This document shows positions 34,873 to 41,765 of a stretch of DNA of 64,000 nucleotides, in pieces. A program made the position numbers and the translations under genes. Under the pieces are notes generated by a model. That model was not told the DNA's origin and ran no database searches. It saw nothing but the letters and a program-made list of their open reading frames with translations. The stretch comes from a virus, in the IMG/VR virus record IMGVR_UViG_3300032275_000001, positions 1 through 64,000 of that record; one strand, 5' to 3'. The number at the start of each line of letters is the position of its first letter. Within the stretch, counting starts at the first letter, position 1.

Positions 34873-35271
34873 CATACATTACTGCATGTATCTTTATGTA
34901 ATGTTTAATATTTACACCAACACAATTGTTGGGATTATTTCATTACAAAGCATCAATGTTTAGGCTTTTACCAACCTGTGTCTTTCTTGTAGCTTACCGA
35001 GTTATCAGTTACGGAGCTTGTACAAGAGCAGGGTTTCTGGTTTGCTGTCCTTACTATAAACCCTTTTTCGTATGTTACAGCCTAACAGTTAGCATTGGTA
35101 ATCTTTTGTATCATTCTAGTGAGTTTTAAACTGACTACAGTGATATGAAACATAAATGTATAATATAGGTAAGTTCAATGATACGCAGCACATACATTGA
35201 CTATTTAAACTGCTATGTGGCGTTTATAGTTCCCAGTGATTATACAATAATTGCAAATATAATAAATTATA
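34873..35271. other. Gene-free stretch with RNA-like hairpins
   Basis: No confident gene. CCAACACAATTGTTGG (34918-34933) can form a hairpin after the HNH gene. At 34986-35026 there is a larger stem: CTTGT-AGCT-CCG pairing with CGG-AGCT-ACAAG. A minus-strand -7 box TATATTTG (35261-35254) could start a transcript here. A short minus-strand frame (about 35080-34970) is open but has no start codon. Possibly a second structured RNA. Confidence 0.4.
35123..35149 (-). repeat. 27-base dispersed repeat, copy 2
   Basis: Same element as at 32376-32402, with two differences. Both copies lie in non-coding DNA on the same strand. TAGTCAGTT, the core on the minus strand, also occurs around 37873 and 37937 beside another gene start. 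Confidence 0.5.
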
Positions 35272-35886
35272 TTAATAAATTGTTCCTGATGAATTAATAT
35301 TTAAACTAATATCACCCTCTGTTGTATTAGATAATATCTTTCTAACATATATATCAGGATTAGATAACACTGAGTTACATTTGTCGATTGCTGATTGAGC
35401 TTTATCCATTAATTCTTGCTTCATTTTATTGAAACCTAGTTCAAGTAATTGTGGAAGCTCAAGAGCACAATCACCCCATCTAGCAATTAAGAATCTATTT
35501 AAATTCCATGTATAGTCTTTCTCTTTATCAGTTGCTGATTTCCAGTTCCATCCTATTAATAAAGGATCAGGATCAACATCATTGTACCAAATGTGAAAGC
35601 CATCAAACATCTTATTGTCTTTAGCAAACTTATACACTTTCAACACTTCTAATGGAATAGTTGACTTATTATACTTATCAGCGTCCACCTTCATAGGACA
35701 AACAGCTTTTAGTTGCTTCTCCATAGCAAGGTTTAAGCTAACATATATATTAGGTACATTTTGTTCTTCAATATTTGATTGTGTACCAAACCCAAGCTCA
35801 AGTGCTAAGTCATTATACTCAGCTAATTGAACTTCATCTAAAATTAGAGATTCATTTTCTGGCTCTCTGTAAATTTTTACTTCCAT
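35272..35886 (-). CDS. Hypothetical protein
   Basis: 204 residues with an acidic N-terminus and a central YNDVDPDPLLIGWNWKS, then FLIARWGDCALELPQLLELG. No family recognised. It is the last gene before the tmRNA region. Confidence 0.65.
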   Translation of the reverse strand: MEVKIYREPENESLILDEVQLAEYNDLALELGFGTQSNIEEQNVPNIYVSLNLAMEKQLKAVCPMKVDADKYNKSTIPLEVLKVYKFAKDNKMFDGFHIWYNDVDPDPLLIGWNWKSATDKEKDYTWNLNRFLIARWGDCALELPQLLELGFNKMKQELMDKAQSAIDKCNSVLSNPDIYVRKILSNTTEGDISLNINSSGTIY

Positions 35887-35888
35887 AA

Positions 35889-36044
35889 TTATTGATTAAT
35901 TGTTTGTCTTACATCAATTGTTTTTTGTCTTATAATACCTCTTCTAAAGGTATATATCACTTCTACTATTAGTCTCTTAGACAATATATGTCTGTAGGTA
36001 TTAGTTGAACCAACTAATGTTCCCTTGCTAATTCTAGGTCTCAT
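35889..36044 (-). CDS. Hypothetical small basic protein
   Basis: 51 residues from the ATG at 36044, one base after the stop of the coiled-coil protein. Basic and Arg-rich (RPRISKGTLVGSTNTYRHIL). A longer in-frame start at 36092 would overlap the upstream gene by 47 bases and is less likely. Confidence 0.5.
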   Translation of the reverse strand: MRPRISKGTLVGSTNTYRHILSKRLIVEVIYTFRRGIIRQKTIDVRQTINQ

Positions 36045-36045
36045 G

Positions 36046-36276
36046 TTACAGTGTAATAATAAGCATTGTAACTGTACATACAGATAATACAAAACATACC
36101 CAGCACATTATATTCAAATCACGTTTATATATAGCTTTCTGTCTTTCTAAGATGTTTATTATATCATCTTTAATTTCTAATAATTTCTGTGTTTTTTCCT
36201 GATGTCCATCTACATCTTTTCTTATTTTATGTATTTGATTTAATAGTTGATCTATTGTCTTTAAATCTTTCTTCAT
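36046..36276 (-). CDS. Coiled-coil membrane-anchored protein
   Basis: 76 residues: a charged heptad-rich helix at 1-55 (DLKTIDQLLNQIHKIRKDVD) and a C-terminal transmembrane helix (MCWVCFVLSVCTVTMLIITL). The layout resembles tail-anchored spanin-like or holin-accessory proteins, but nothing specific identifies it. Confidence 0.65.
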   Translation of the reverse strand: MKKDLKTIDQLLNQIHKIRKDVDGHQEKTQKLLEIKDDIINILERQKAIYKRDLNIMCWVCFVLSVCTVTMLIITL

Positions 36277-36293
36277 TGTTATTTAGTTTTAAA

Positions 36294-36455
36294 TTATTTC
36301 TTACCTAATATCATACCAATAAGAATTGGTAATATAATTGGACTACATATAAATGATGCAAAAGCATAAGCCTTTACATCATCTAATCTATCAAAAGTTT
36401 CTATTATCACACCTAGCATAACTAAGTATGATGCAATTATATATATTACTATCAT
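36294..36455 (-). CDS. Small membrane protein, two transmembrane helices
   Basis: 53 residues: helix 1 at 2-18 (IVIYIIASYLVMLGVII), a short polar turn, helix 2 at 33-50. The ATG overlaps the stop of the gene upstream (ATGA). A holin-like size and form, but function is not established. Confidence 0.6.
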   Translation of the reverse strand: MIVIYIIASYLVMLGVIIETFDRLDDVKAYAFASFICSPIILPILIGMILGKK

Positions 36456-36643
36456 AAGCCAATAAGTTCATCAAAACAGCTCTCTAACAAATATGTTAAA
36501 TCACGTCTCTCGTGTAACAATACATCAACTTGTTCTTCAATGATATGAATATTCGTATCATCGTGTGCATCTCTAAGACCATCTAAGAAACATATTTCAT
36601 TCTTGATGTCTTGTAATCTCTGTTCAATCTGTTCTGTTCTCAT
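36452..36643 (-). CDS. Small coiled-coil protein
   Basis: 63 residues, helical with heptads (RTEQIEQRLQDIKNEICFLD). It shares one base with the gene upstream and overlaps the membrane protein downstream. Confidence 0.6.
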   Translation of the reverse strand: MRTEQIEQRLQDIKNEICFLDGLRDAHDDTNIHIIEEQVDVLLHERRDLTYLLESCFDELIGL

Positions 36644-37011
36644 TATATTAAGTATTTTTTAAATTTTTCTGTTATTAATCGTATTTGTTCTCTAGCATAA
36701 ACATCTGCATCATAATCCATATATGCATCAACAAGATCTTTTATTTCATAAGCTCTATCTGTTACATAATGTACACCATGAGTAGAATTATTATAACTAT
36801 GAGCTGTGTCAAAGCCTATAATAAAGTATTCATTGTCTTTATCCCATTTAGATAATGTTATCTCTTCAGGACAATTATCAGGCTGTAGATAGTTTCCCCA
36901 ACCATCATCAGTTAATATTTTAACTAATATTGGATGGTCTTTGGGAATATGAACGTATCCACATCCCCAACCAGTTTTACATGATTTTTTATAATCTTCT
37001 TCGTACTCCAC
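36643..37011 (-). CDS. Hypothetical protein
   Basis: 122 residues; aromatic and Gly-rich first half (CKTGWGCGYVHIPKDHPI), then FIIGFDTAHSYNNSTHGVHY. This general layout appears in phages of several hosts; activity unknown. Confidence 0.6.
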   Translation of the reverse strand: MEYEEDYKKSCKTGWGCGYVHIPKDHPILVKILTDDGWGNYLQPDNCPEEITLSKWDKDNEYFIIGFDTAHSYNNSTHGVHYVTDRAYEIKDLVDAYMDYDADVYAREQIRLITEKFKKYLI

Positions 37012-37036
37012 TGTACTAATATATGTCTCTATAATG

Positions 37037-37168
37037 TTATAATCCTTTATCTATTATTACTTCTATTAATACTAATCCAGAAAATAATAGAGCTAATATT
37101 ATAATTAGCCCTAATACAGCTTCTCTATGTTTCCATATATAAGCTAATTGTTGTTTAATATCTTTCAT
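37037..37168 (-). CDS. Small single-pass membrane protein
   Basis: 43 residues; residues 18-38 (VLGLIIILALLFSGLVLIEV) form a transmembrane helix. Its ATG overlaps the stop of the lipoprotein upstream (ATGA), so the pair is coupled. Confidence 0.6.
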   Translation of the reverse strand: MKDIKQQLAYIWKHREAVLGLIIILALLFSGLVLIEVIIDKGL

Positions 37169-37284
37169 ATCACTCTATGTGTATTCCAATATCTGTGCAT
37201 TCTTTGACATTTAGATGCACAACTTGTAGTTAATAATGATGTTACTAGCATTAATGCTATAATGTATTTTATTGAGTTCTTCAT
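37165..37284 (-). CDS. Small predicted lipoprotein
   Basis: 39 residues with a signal peptide (IKYIIALMLVTSLL) and a lipobox LTTSC at 18-22, leaving a mature peptide of 18 residues. It should be lipid-anchored in the envelope. Size and position in a membrane-gene cluster suggest an outer spanin (Rz1-like) or a superinfection-blocking lipoprotein (Llp-like). Confidence 0.62.
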   Translation of the reverse strand: MKNSIKYIIALMLVTSLLTTSCASKCQRMHRYWNTHRVI

Positions 37285-37286
37285 AA

Positions 37287-37418
37287 TTACATGTATTTTG
37301 GATATTTATAACTGTGTGGTGAATGTGAAGCACAACTACTCATACTAAGTACAATAAGAAGTGCCATTGCTGTAATGGTGTACATTATTAATAATGTAAT
37401 GTAAGGATGTCTTTTCAT
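37287..37418 (-). CDS. Small predicted lipoprotein
   Basis: 43 residues: hydrophobic signal (LLIMYTITAMALLIVL) and lipobox SMSSC at about 25-29, then a short His/Tyr-rich mature part. It starts 2 bases after the stop of the next gene upstream, and its stop is followed 2 bases later by the ATG of the second lipoprotein. Confidence 0.62.
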   Translation of the reverse strand: MKRHPYITLLIMYTITAMALLIVLSMSSCASHSPHSYKYPKYM

Positions 37419-37420
37419 GG

Positions 37421-37627
37421 CTAATTGCTATTAAAATGTTTATCAAGATCACATGCTATTATAACAGCTGGTATCCAACCAAATATTAACATAAGCATTA
37501 ATGTTGCACCATCTGTGTAACATTCACGTAGCGATAGCTCTGATAGAGCATATCCAATAAGACTCATAGAAGTCCATGTTGTAAGTAATGAAGCTATTAC
37601 AGCTAACATAAGTTTTGTTGATTTCAT
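37421..37627 (-). CDS. Small membrane protein
   Basis: 68 residues with two hydrophobic stretches (KLMLAVIASLLTTWTSM and TLMLMLIFGWIPAVIIA). It heads the cluster of tiny membrane proteins and lipoproteins at 37037-37627, ends in TAG, and is followed 2 bases later by the first lipoprotein. Confidence 0.65.
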   Translation of the reverse strand: MKSTKLMLAVIASLLTTWTSMSLIGYALSELSLRECYTDGATLMLMLIFGWIPAVIIACDLDKHFNSN

Positions 37628-37651
37628 TTGTTTGTTATTAAGGGTTTGTTA

Positions 37652-37867
37652 TTAAAATTTCCAATGTTCTTCAAAATCTGGTGTATAACCAGTATATCTG
37701 TCTACAAGAGGTCTAGACTTATCTATTAACCATCTCACCTTGTATCTACCAAGCTTGTCTTGTTTAATAGATTGTAGTGATCTATCACCAAGCATAGCTT
37801 TAAAGCCTTCAGCACTCTTGAGACTGTTGAAGACTCTTGTAGCATATTTTTGTTCTTTATTTTTCAT
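37652..37867 (-). CDS. Hypothetical small protein
   Basis: 71 residues, basic, with FNSLKSAEGFKAMLGDRSLQ. No family recognised. Upstream DNA (37870-37950) contains several TAGTCAGT / ACTGACTA copies that could be operator sites. Confidence 0.6.
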   Translation of the reverse strand: MKNKEQKYATRVFNSLKSAEGFKAMLGDRSLQSIKQDKLGRYKVRWLIDKSRPLVDRYTGYTPDFEEHWKF

Positions 37868-37949
37868 AATTTAGTCAGTGTTATATAATCAGTCAACCCA
37901 GCATTACCTGTAATTGACTGACTAAAGTATTGTTATTAGTCAGTTATTT

Positions 37950-37972
37950 AAAAGAGCTCGTAGAAGAGCCCA
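37950..37972 (-). terminator. Rho-independent terminator
   Basis: Minus strand stem GGGCTC / GAGCTC (one G-U pair) with loop TTCTAC, then TTTT. It ends the transcript of 38279-37976. Confidence 0.65.
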
Positions 37973-37975
37973 TTA

Positions 37976-38047
37976 TTATTTATCTCCTATATTGGGAATG
38001 AATATATCTTCATCATTCTCCCAATCGTAATCTTCGTAATCATCCAT
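37976..38047 (-). CDS. Acidic microprotein
   Basis: 23 residues, MDDYEDYDWENDEDIFIPNI then GDK: 11 of 23 residues are Asp or Glu. It begins 7 bases after the upstream stop and is followed by a terminator. Too short to be certain of translation. Confidence 0.4.
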   Translation of the reverse strand: MDDYEDYDWENDEDIFIPNIGDK

Positions 38048-38054
38048 AAATATA

Positions 38055-38279
38055 TTAATTAAATTCAAATCCATATATATTACTAATAATACAATCTACA
38101 TCATTAGATAGAATAGATATTGATTTAGGACCAAGAGTTTTACCATTAGAAGCAAAACTAATCCATTTATCTATTATAGATTGTCTACCTGATAATAAAC
38201 CATCAGTAATATATTTAAGTTCATGTGATGCAATATGTTTTAGTACATCTTTGTATCCTTTGTCTTCATTTATTGTCAT
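38055..38279 (-). CDS. Hypothetical small protein
   Basis: 74 residues; helical start (YKDVLKHIASHELKYITDGL). No family recognised. First gene of the minus-strand run after the putative origin region. Confidence 0.6.
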   Translation of the reverse strand: MTINEDKGYKDVLKHIASHELKYITDGLLSGRQSIIDKWISFASNGKTLGPKSISILSNDVDCIISNIYGFEFN

Positions 38280-38447
38280 AATGCTATATGTATTGATTAT
38301 GTTATTTGATTATTTAAGTTTATTATTAGGGCTTATTATATGGTTGATGAGTACACTACCACACATTCACACTCAAGCAGAATTATAAATTCTTACAAAA
38401 ATGAAGACAACATTCAATATTCTTATGTAATATTCTTACAAATAAGC

Positions 38448-38493
38448 TAAAAAAGTTTATTTCTCCCTCGTAAAAAGTTTTATTTCTTCCTAC
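38448..38493. repeat. Tandem direct repeat, two 23-base units
   Basis: Unit 1 (38448-38470) starts TAAAAAAGTTTATTTCTCC; unit 2 (38471-38493) starts TAAAAAGTTTTATTTCTTCC. They abut with no spacer. Confidence 0.65.
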
Positions 38494-38513
38494 AAAATGT
38501 ATTCTACATATTT

Positions 38514-38533
38514 ACTCCTATATATATAGGAGT
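38514..38533. repeat. Perfect 20-bp palindrome
   Basis: ACTCCTATATATATAGGAGT equals its own reverse complement. It could be a cruciform or a dimeric protein site. Confidence 0.75.
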
Positions 38534-38666
38534 GGTTATGTTATGTTGTTATGTTGTTTTTAATAACCCACACCAAACGATCAAGATCCCACCCATATAT
38601 ATAACGTTAGTCTTAACGTTGGGTAGAATGTTAAGCCTCCCATTGATTGAGAGGCTCGAGTTCTAT

Positions 38667-39065
38667 TTAGATTTGCGCTAACAATGCGTCAACATTAACT
38701 TGAGACAATCCTGCGCTCACTGCAGTTGATTTTACTGCTTGTGCTTTAAGAATGTCCACTGCGAAATCATCAGCATAATCATCAGCCAATGCTTGTGCAC
38801 TAGTGAATGCATCAATGATGTCAGTTCTTGTGAATGTGCTGTTAGTACCATCAGCATTAAGAATGACATTCTTGTCAGCATCAACATTGTTGTATGTGAA
38901 TGTGTTAACATTACAGTACAATGGGAATGTGATGTCCTCCGACTTGGTCCAACCATTTTCTACTAACACTGCCTTTGGGCAGAAGTAAGAATTTTTAGCT
39001 TTATCAACGAAGTAAGCATTACCTGCAGGCGTGAAGTTAGCCTTAACAATTTTAGGTGATTTCAT
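38667..39065 (-). CDS. Hypothetical protein at the strand switch
   Basis: 132 residues, first (outermost) gene of the minus-strand half. The C-terminus is Ala/Asp-rich and helical (SAQALADDYADDFAVDILKA). Its codons use more G and C than neighbouring genes, which may mean high expression. No family recognised. It stands alone, followed by hairpins near 38655-38600. Confidence 0.65.
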   Translation of the reverse strand: MKSPKIVKANFTPAGNAYFVDKAKNSYFCPKAVLVENGWTKSEDITFPLYCNVNTFTYNNVDADKNVILNADGTNSTFTRTDIIDAFTSAQALADDYADDFAVDILKAQAVKSTAVSAGLSQVNVDALLAQI

Positions 39066-39402
39066 AATCTGTTCTGTTTTTAGTTGAGTGTTACGTTCAA
39101 TGGGGGACTACCCCCAACCACTCAAATTGTTGCGGGGGTCTTGGGTTGGAGTGGTCAACCTATCCACATACACAATGGGTTCTAAAATTTTGAAAAAAAA
39201 TTTGAAAAAAAGTTTGGTAGGTATGCAAAATATGTTTTACCTTTGGTGGGTGGGTGGGTTTGTCTATAAGAATAATTAATCATTTGTATAGCTAAATAGA
39301 TAAAATTATTCATAATATAGCTATGATATAAAAATATTTATTTATTATGTTCATTATATGTATTTATTATATATCTTTGTATGTAGAATATGAAACTAAA
39401 TT
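39066..39402. other. Divergent intergenic region with G-rich elements
   Basis: No gene. It separates the minus-strand and plus-strand halves. It holds a GGGGG-ACTA-CCCCC hairpin (39102-39115), an ACCACTC...GAGTGGT inverted repeat, a run GGTGGGTGGGTGGG (39245-39258), and a plus-strand -7 box TATCTTTG (39372-39379) 24 bases before the first plus-strand ATG. The high G content is unusual for this genome. Confidence 0.55.
39245..39258 (+). other. G-quadruplex-capable run
   Basis: GGTGGGTGGGTGGG: four G-tracts with single-T loops, enough for a two-layer G-quadruplex. It lies in the strand-switch region. Confidence 0.55.
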
Positions 39403-39753
39403 ATGGAACCAACAGTAACATTACAAAGACTAAAGAAAGTTGTACCAACTGATATACAACTAGCTGAGAAGTATTATTCTATTCTATCAGCTATAAACAA
39501 TCTTCATCTCACTGATAGAGAAATACAGCTTATATCTTTTACAGCTATTAAAGGAAACATTACATATGCTAATGTAAGGGAAGAGTTCTGCAAACTACAC
39601 AAGACAACAAGTCCTACAATTAACAACATCATCAGTAAGCTGAAGAAGGTTGGTATATTTATTAAGGAAGGTGGTAAGGTGAAGGTGAATCCAGTTATTG
39701 TTATTGATTTCACTAAAGATTTAACATTAGAAATAACACTTACACATGAATAA
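39403..39753 (+). CDS. Winged-helix DNA-binding protein
   Basis: 116 residues. LTDREIQLISFTAIKGNITY, KTTSPTINNIISKLKKVGIF and IKEGGKVKVNPVIVIDF give the helix-turn-helix plus wing of a MarR-like fold. As first gene of the plus-strand half it is a candidate late regulator or packaging-associated DNA-binding protein. Confidence 0.7.
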   Translation: MEPTVTLQRLKKVVPTDIQLAEKYYSILSAINNLHLTDREIQLISFTAIKGNITYANVREEFCKLHKTTSPTINNIISKLKKVGIFIKEGGKVKVNPVIVIDFTKDLTLEITLTHE

Positions 39754-40090
39754 GCCAACAACAATGTCTGTGAAAGAGTTCATCATTAAAAGGATGGCTC
39801 TTAGTTTGGTAGTCTCTGAAAAGGTGATTGATCAAGTTGTACAACATCAGTTTGATTCTGCCAATGATGCTCTTAATTTAAATAACACTGTTGAGATATC
39901 AGGGTTTGGTAAGTTCTTTTTCAATACAAAGAAAGCAGAAGCACATTACAATAAGCTTCTAGCTATGAAGCAAGCATATGAGAATACATTAGCTGATGAA
40001 TCTATTACAGATAAAAAGAGATATGCTACAGAACAAAGAATGATTACAGTGTTGAAGGATATCAAAACATTAAAACCAAAGATGAAATGA
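39746..40090 (+). CDS. HU/IHF-like DNA-bending protein
   Basis: 114 residues. MSVKEFIIKRMALSLVVSEK then VEISGFGKFFFNTKKAE carries the ISGFGKF signature of HU/IHF beta-arms, with a longer C-terminal helix. IHF-like genes next to the packaging genes are a feature of crAss-like phages. It would bend DNA for packaging or transcription. It overlaps its neighbours by 8 and 4 bases. Confidence 0.78.
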   Translation: MNKPTTMSVKEFIIKRMALSLVVSEKVIDQVVQHQFDSANDALNLNNTVEISGFGKFFFNTKKAEAHYNKLLAMKQAYENTLADESITDKKRYATEQRMITVLKDIKTLKPKMK

Positions 40091-40344
40091 GTCTATCACA
40101 AGTAATTGAAGGATGGAAGAATCATCTTCTCCCTGAAGAAAGAAATAAAGCTTTTATAGAATATACAAGCCAAACAAGAACTGCTATATGTGAACAATGT
40201 GATAAGCATTCTTCTAAGCACAAATCAGTGAGACCAGATGCACATTGCACAGAATGTGGATGTACACTCTCAGCAAAAACAAAATGTTTAACATGTGAAT
40301 GCCCATTAAAAAAATGGAAAGCCACAGAACTACCTACAATATGA
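40087..40344 (+). CDS. Zinc-ribbon protein
   Basis: 85 residues with four CxxC-type pairs: CEQC, CTEC-GC and CLTC-EC, forming two treble-clef or ribbon sites. A similar small zinc protein in the same position is common in Bacteroidota phages. Role unknown. Confidence 0.7.
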   Translation: MSLSQVIEGWKNHLLPEERNKAFIEYTSQTRTAICEQCDKHSSKHKSVRPDAHCTECGCTLSAKTKCLTCECPLKKWKATELPTI

Positions 40345-40652
40345 ACATACGTAAAATTCCTTTAGAGCCTCTTATGCAAATCCTAACAGATCTATTTGAT
40401 AATGGAGCTGATTTCATTGATATATCAGGGGAACAGAATGCAGAAGGTGATGCACCAAGAGACATGATAAAGATTTCAATTAAACCTGAATATATGATGG
40501 ATCATGATGACTCTGGTGATGAGAACATGATTGAGTTTATAGAAGAGGAAATAGAGATGGATTACACTGGTTCATTTGAAGAGAACACTAAACGTAGTAT
40601 TATAGATAATAAAACGTCCTTCTCTGATGAAGATATAAATAATTTAATATAG
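40341..40652 (+). CDS. Hypothetical acidic protein
   Basis: 103 residues from the ATG at 40341, which overlaps the upstream TGA (ATGA); an in-frame start at 40299 is rejected. NIRKIPLEPLMQILTDLFDN, FIDISGE and a very acidic C-terminal half. It ends in TAG, and the same frame continues through two codons into the next gene's ATG at 40659. Confidence 0.65.
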   Translation: MNIRKIPLEPLMQILTDLFDNGADFIDISGEQNAEGDAPRDMIKISIKPEYMMDHDDSGDENMIEFIEEEIEMDYTGSFEENTKRSIIDNKTSFSDEDINNLI

Positions 40653-40658
40653 AAAGCT

Positions 40659-40934
40659 ATGACAAAACCAAACTATCATAGAAAAATTATACAGCTGTTA
40701 GAACGTCTACACAAAGCACATCCTACATATAATATAGGAAGACATTTTGCAACAGCTCTTGATGGTTATCAAGATGTATGGGGAGTGTCTGACAAAGAAC
40801 TGCTATTCTCATTACAGAAATATGAAGCAAGCTTGAATATGGATAGAGATCATATAGATGAAGAAGAATTGGAAGAGATAATAAAGGATGGCATGAATTT
40901 GGAGAGAACATTGTTCGAAGAGGAGGAAGACTAA
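40659..40934 (+). CDS. Hypothetical acidic protein
   Basis: 91 residues, helical with HYP-like motif YQDVWGVSDKELLFSLQKYE and an acidic tail. In frame with the gene before it across a TAG, so a fusion by readthrough is formally possible. Confidence 0.65.
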   Translation: MTKPNYHRKIIQLLERLHKAHPTYNIGRHFATALDGYQDVWGVSDKELLFSLQKYEASLNMDRDHIDEEELEEIIKDGMNLERTLFEEEED

Positions 40935-40959
40935 TAACTAATATAATACCAACTACATT

Positions 40960-41442
40960 ATGGAAGATCAAGATTTAAGATGGAATATGGATACAAGTTC
41001 ATTTGATACATGGTATCAAACTACATGGACAAAAGAAAACAAAACTGTTCCATATATTTTTAATGGAAAAACATTAGGAACATTTAGAAGAGCTTGTTAT
41101 GGAGATATGCAAGATAACATTAATAAATGCTATCAAAGAGATATTAAAGATCAATTTTTAAACAATCCTAATAACTATAAATCTACACATGTTGTATTTA
41201 AAGATAATTTTTGTTATGTAAAAGTAGGATATTCTAGCAATCAAATTAAAGCAGCCTTAACTATATTAGAAAATAAAAAAACTTTTACTGGTAAAGTAAA
41301 AAATAGTTATTTAAATGTATACTTATATTTATTAAAAGTAATAAAAAAAATAAAGTCTTTTAAAGAAAATAAAGAAGAAGAAGAATCAATGGCAGAATTT
41401 TTAGATTATAATTTTGTTAAAACTAAACAACTATGGCATTAA
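40960..41442 (+). CDS. Hypothetical protein upstream of terminase
   Basis: 160 residues, alpha/beta, basic C-terminal part with LKVIKKIKSFKENKEEEESM. Its codons are markedly A/T-rich compared with the terminase genes that follow. The last 18 residues (MAEFLDYNFVKTKQLWH) may be a separate conserved end. It overlaps the next gene by 10 bases. No family recognised. Confidence 0.55.
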   Translation: MEDQDLRWNMDTSSFDTWYQTTWTKENKTVPYIFNGKTLGTFRRACYGDMQDNINKCYQRDIKDQFLNNPNNYKSTHVVFKDNFCYVKVGYSSNQIKAALTILENKKTFTGKVKNSYLNVYLYLLKVIKKIKSFKENKEEEESMAEFLDYNFVKTKQLWH

Positions 41443-41765
41443 AGAAAACTACATATATTACAGCGGAGCTAGATTGGAGCGAAGAGCAACTAAAGTCTTG
41501 GAAACAATACGTTGATGCTAATCCTTTACATACATTAGAGGATAGAATCAAATGGAAAGAAACCAAAGCTGGTGGAGCTATGCCTATGGTGATTGCAAGC
41601 ATTGAAGCTCAAGGTAAGTTTGTACAAGAGACAATGAAGAACTACCTAGCTCTCTTAGAACAAGTTGAGAAACTACGTGAGAAAGAAGAAGCAAAGGTGG
41701 TGCCTGTAAGAGGTGGTGTTGAGCTTGGATCTATGGCTGAAGATTTCTTAAAGGGTAGGAAGTAA
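41433..41765 (+). CDS. Candidate small terminase subunit
   Basis: 110 residues, N-terminal helix-rich (LDWSEEQLKSWKQYVDANPL) followed by a coiled-coil (NYLALLEQVEKLREKEEAK). Its stop overlaps the TerL ATG by one base. TerS function is inferred from size, helical content and position; no DNA-binding motif is certain. Confidence 0.5.
   Translation: MALKKTTYITAELDWSEEQLKSWKQYVDANPLHTLEDRIKWKETKAGGAMPMVIASIEAQGKFVQETMKNYLALLEQVEKLREKEEAKVVPVRGGVELGSMAEDFLKGRK

Larger units (their letters stand above)
38280..38666. other. Non-coding region with iterons and palindrome (candidate origin/regulatory region)
   Basis: No gene. Contains ATTCTTACAAA-type repeats (near 38388 and 38432), two tandem copies of a 22-23-base unit (38448-38470 and 38471-38493), a perfect 20-base palindrome (38514-38533), TTATGTTG repeats (38537-38557), and two hairpins near 38600-38655. 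Such dense repeats in an AT-rich gap next to the strand switch are typical of origins, but function is inferred. Confidence 0.5.

Noticed and set aside
34926-35129. Plus-strand 67-codon frame rich in Cys, Phe and Tyr
   Set aside because: No ribosome site, composition unlike any neighbour, and it overlaps the hairpin region; probably chance.
38732-38988. Three overlapping frames inside 38667-39065
   Set aside because: They are shadows of the 132-residue minus-strand gene, which has better composition and a proper start.
39088-39279. Plus-strand 63-codon frame before the first late gene
   Set aside because: It is translated G-rich and poly-A/T intergenic DNA; the run of Trp/Val/Gly comes from the G-rich island.
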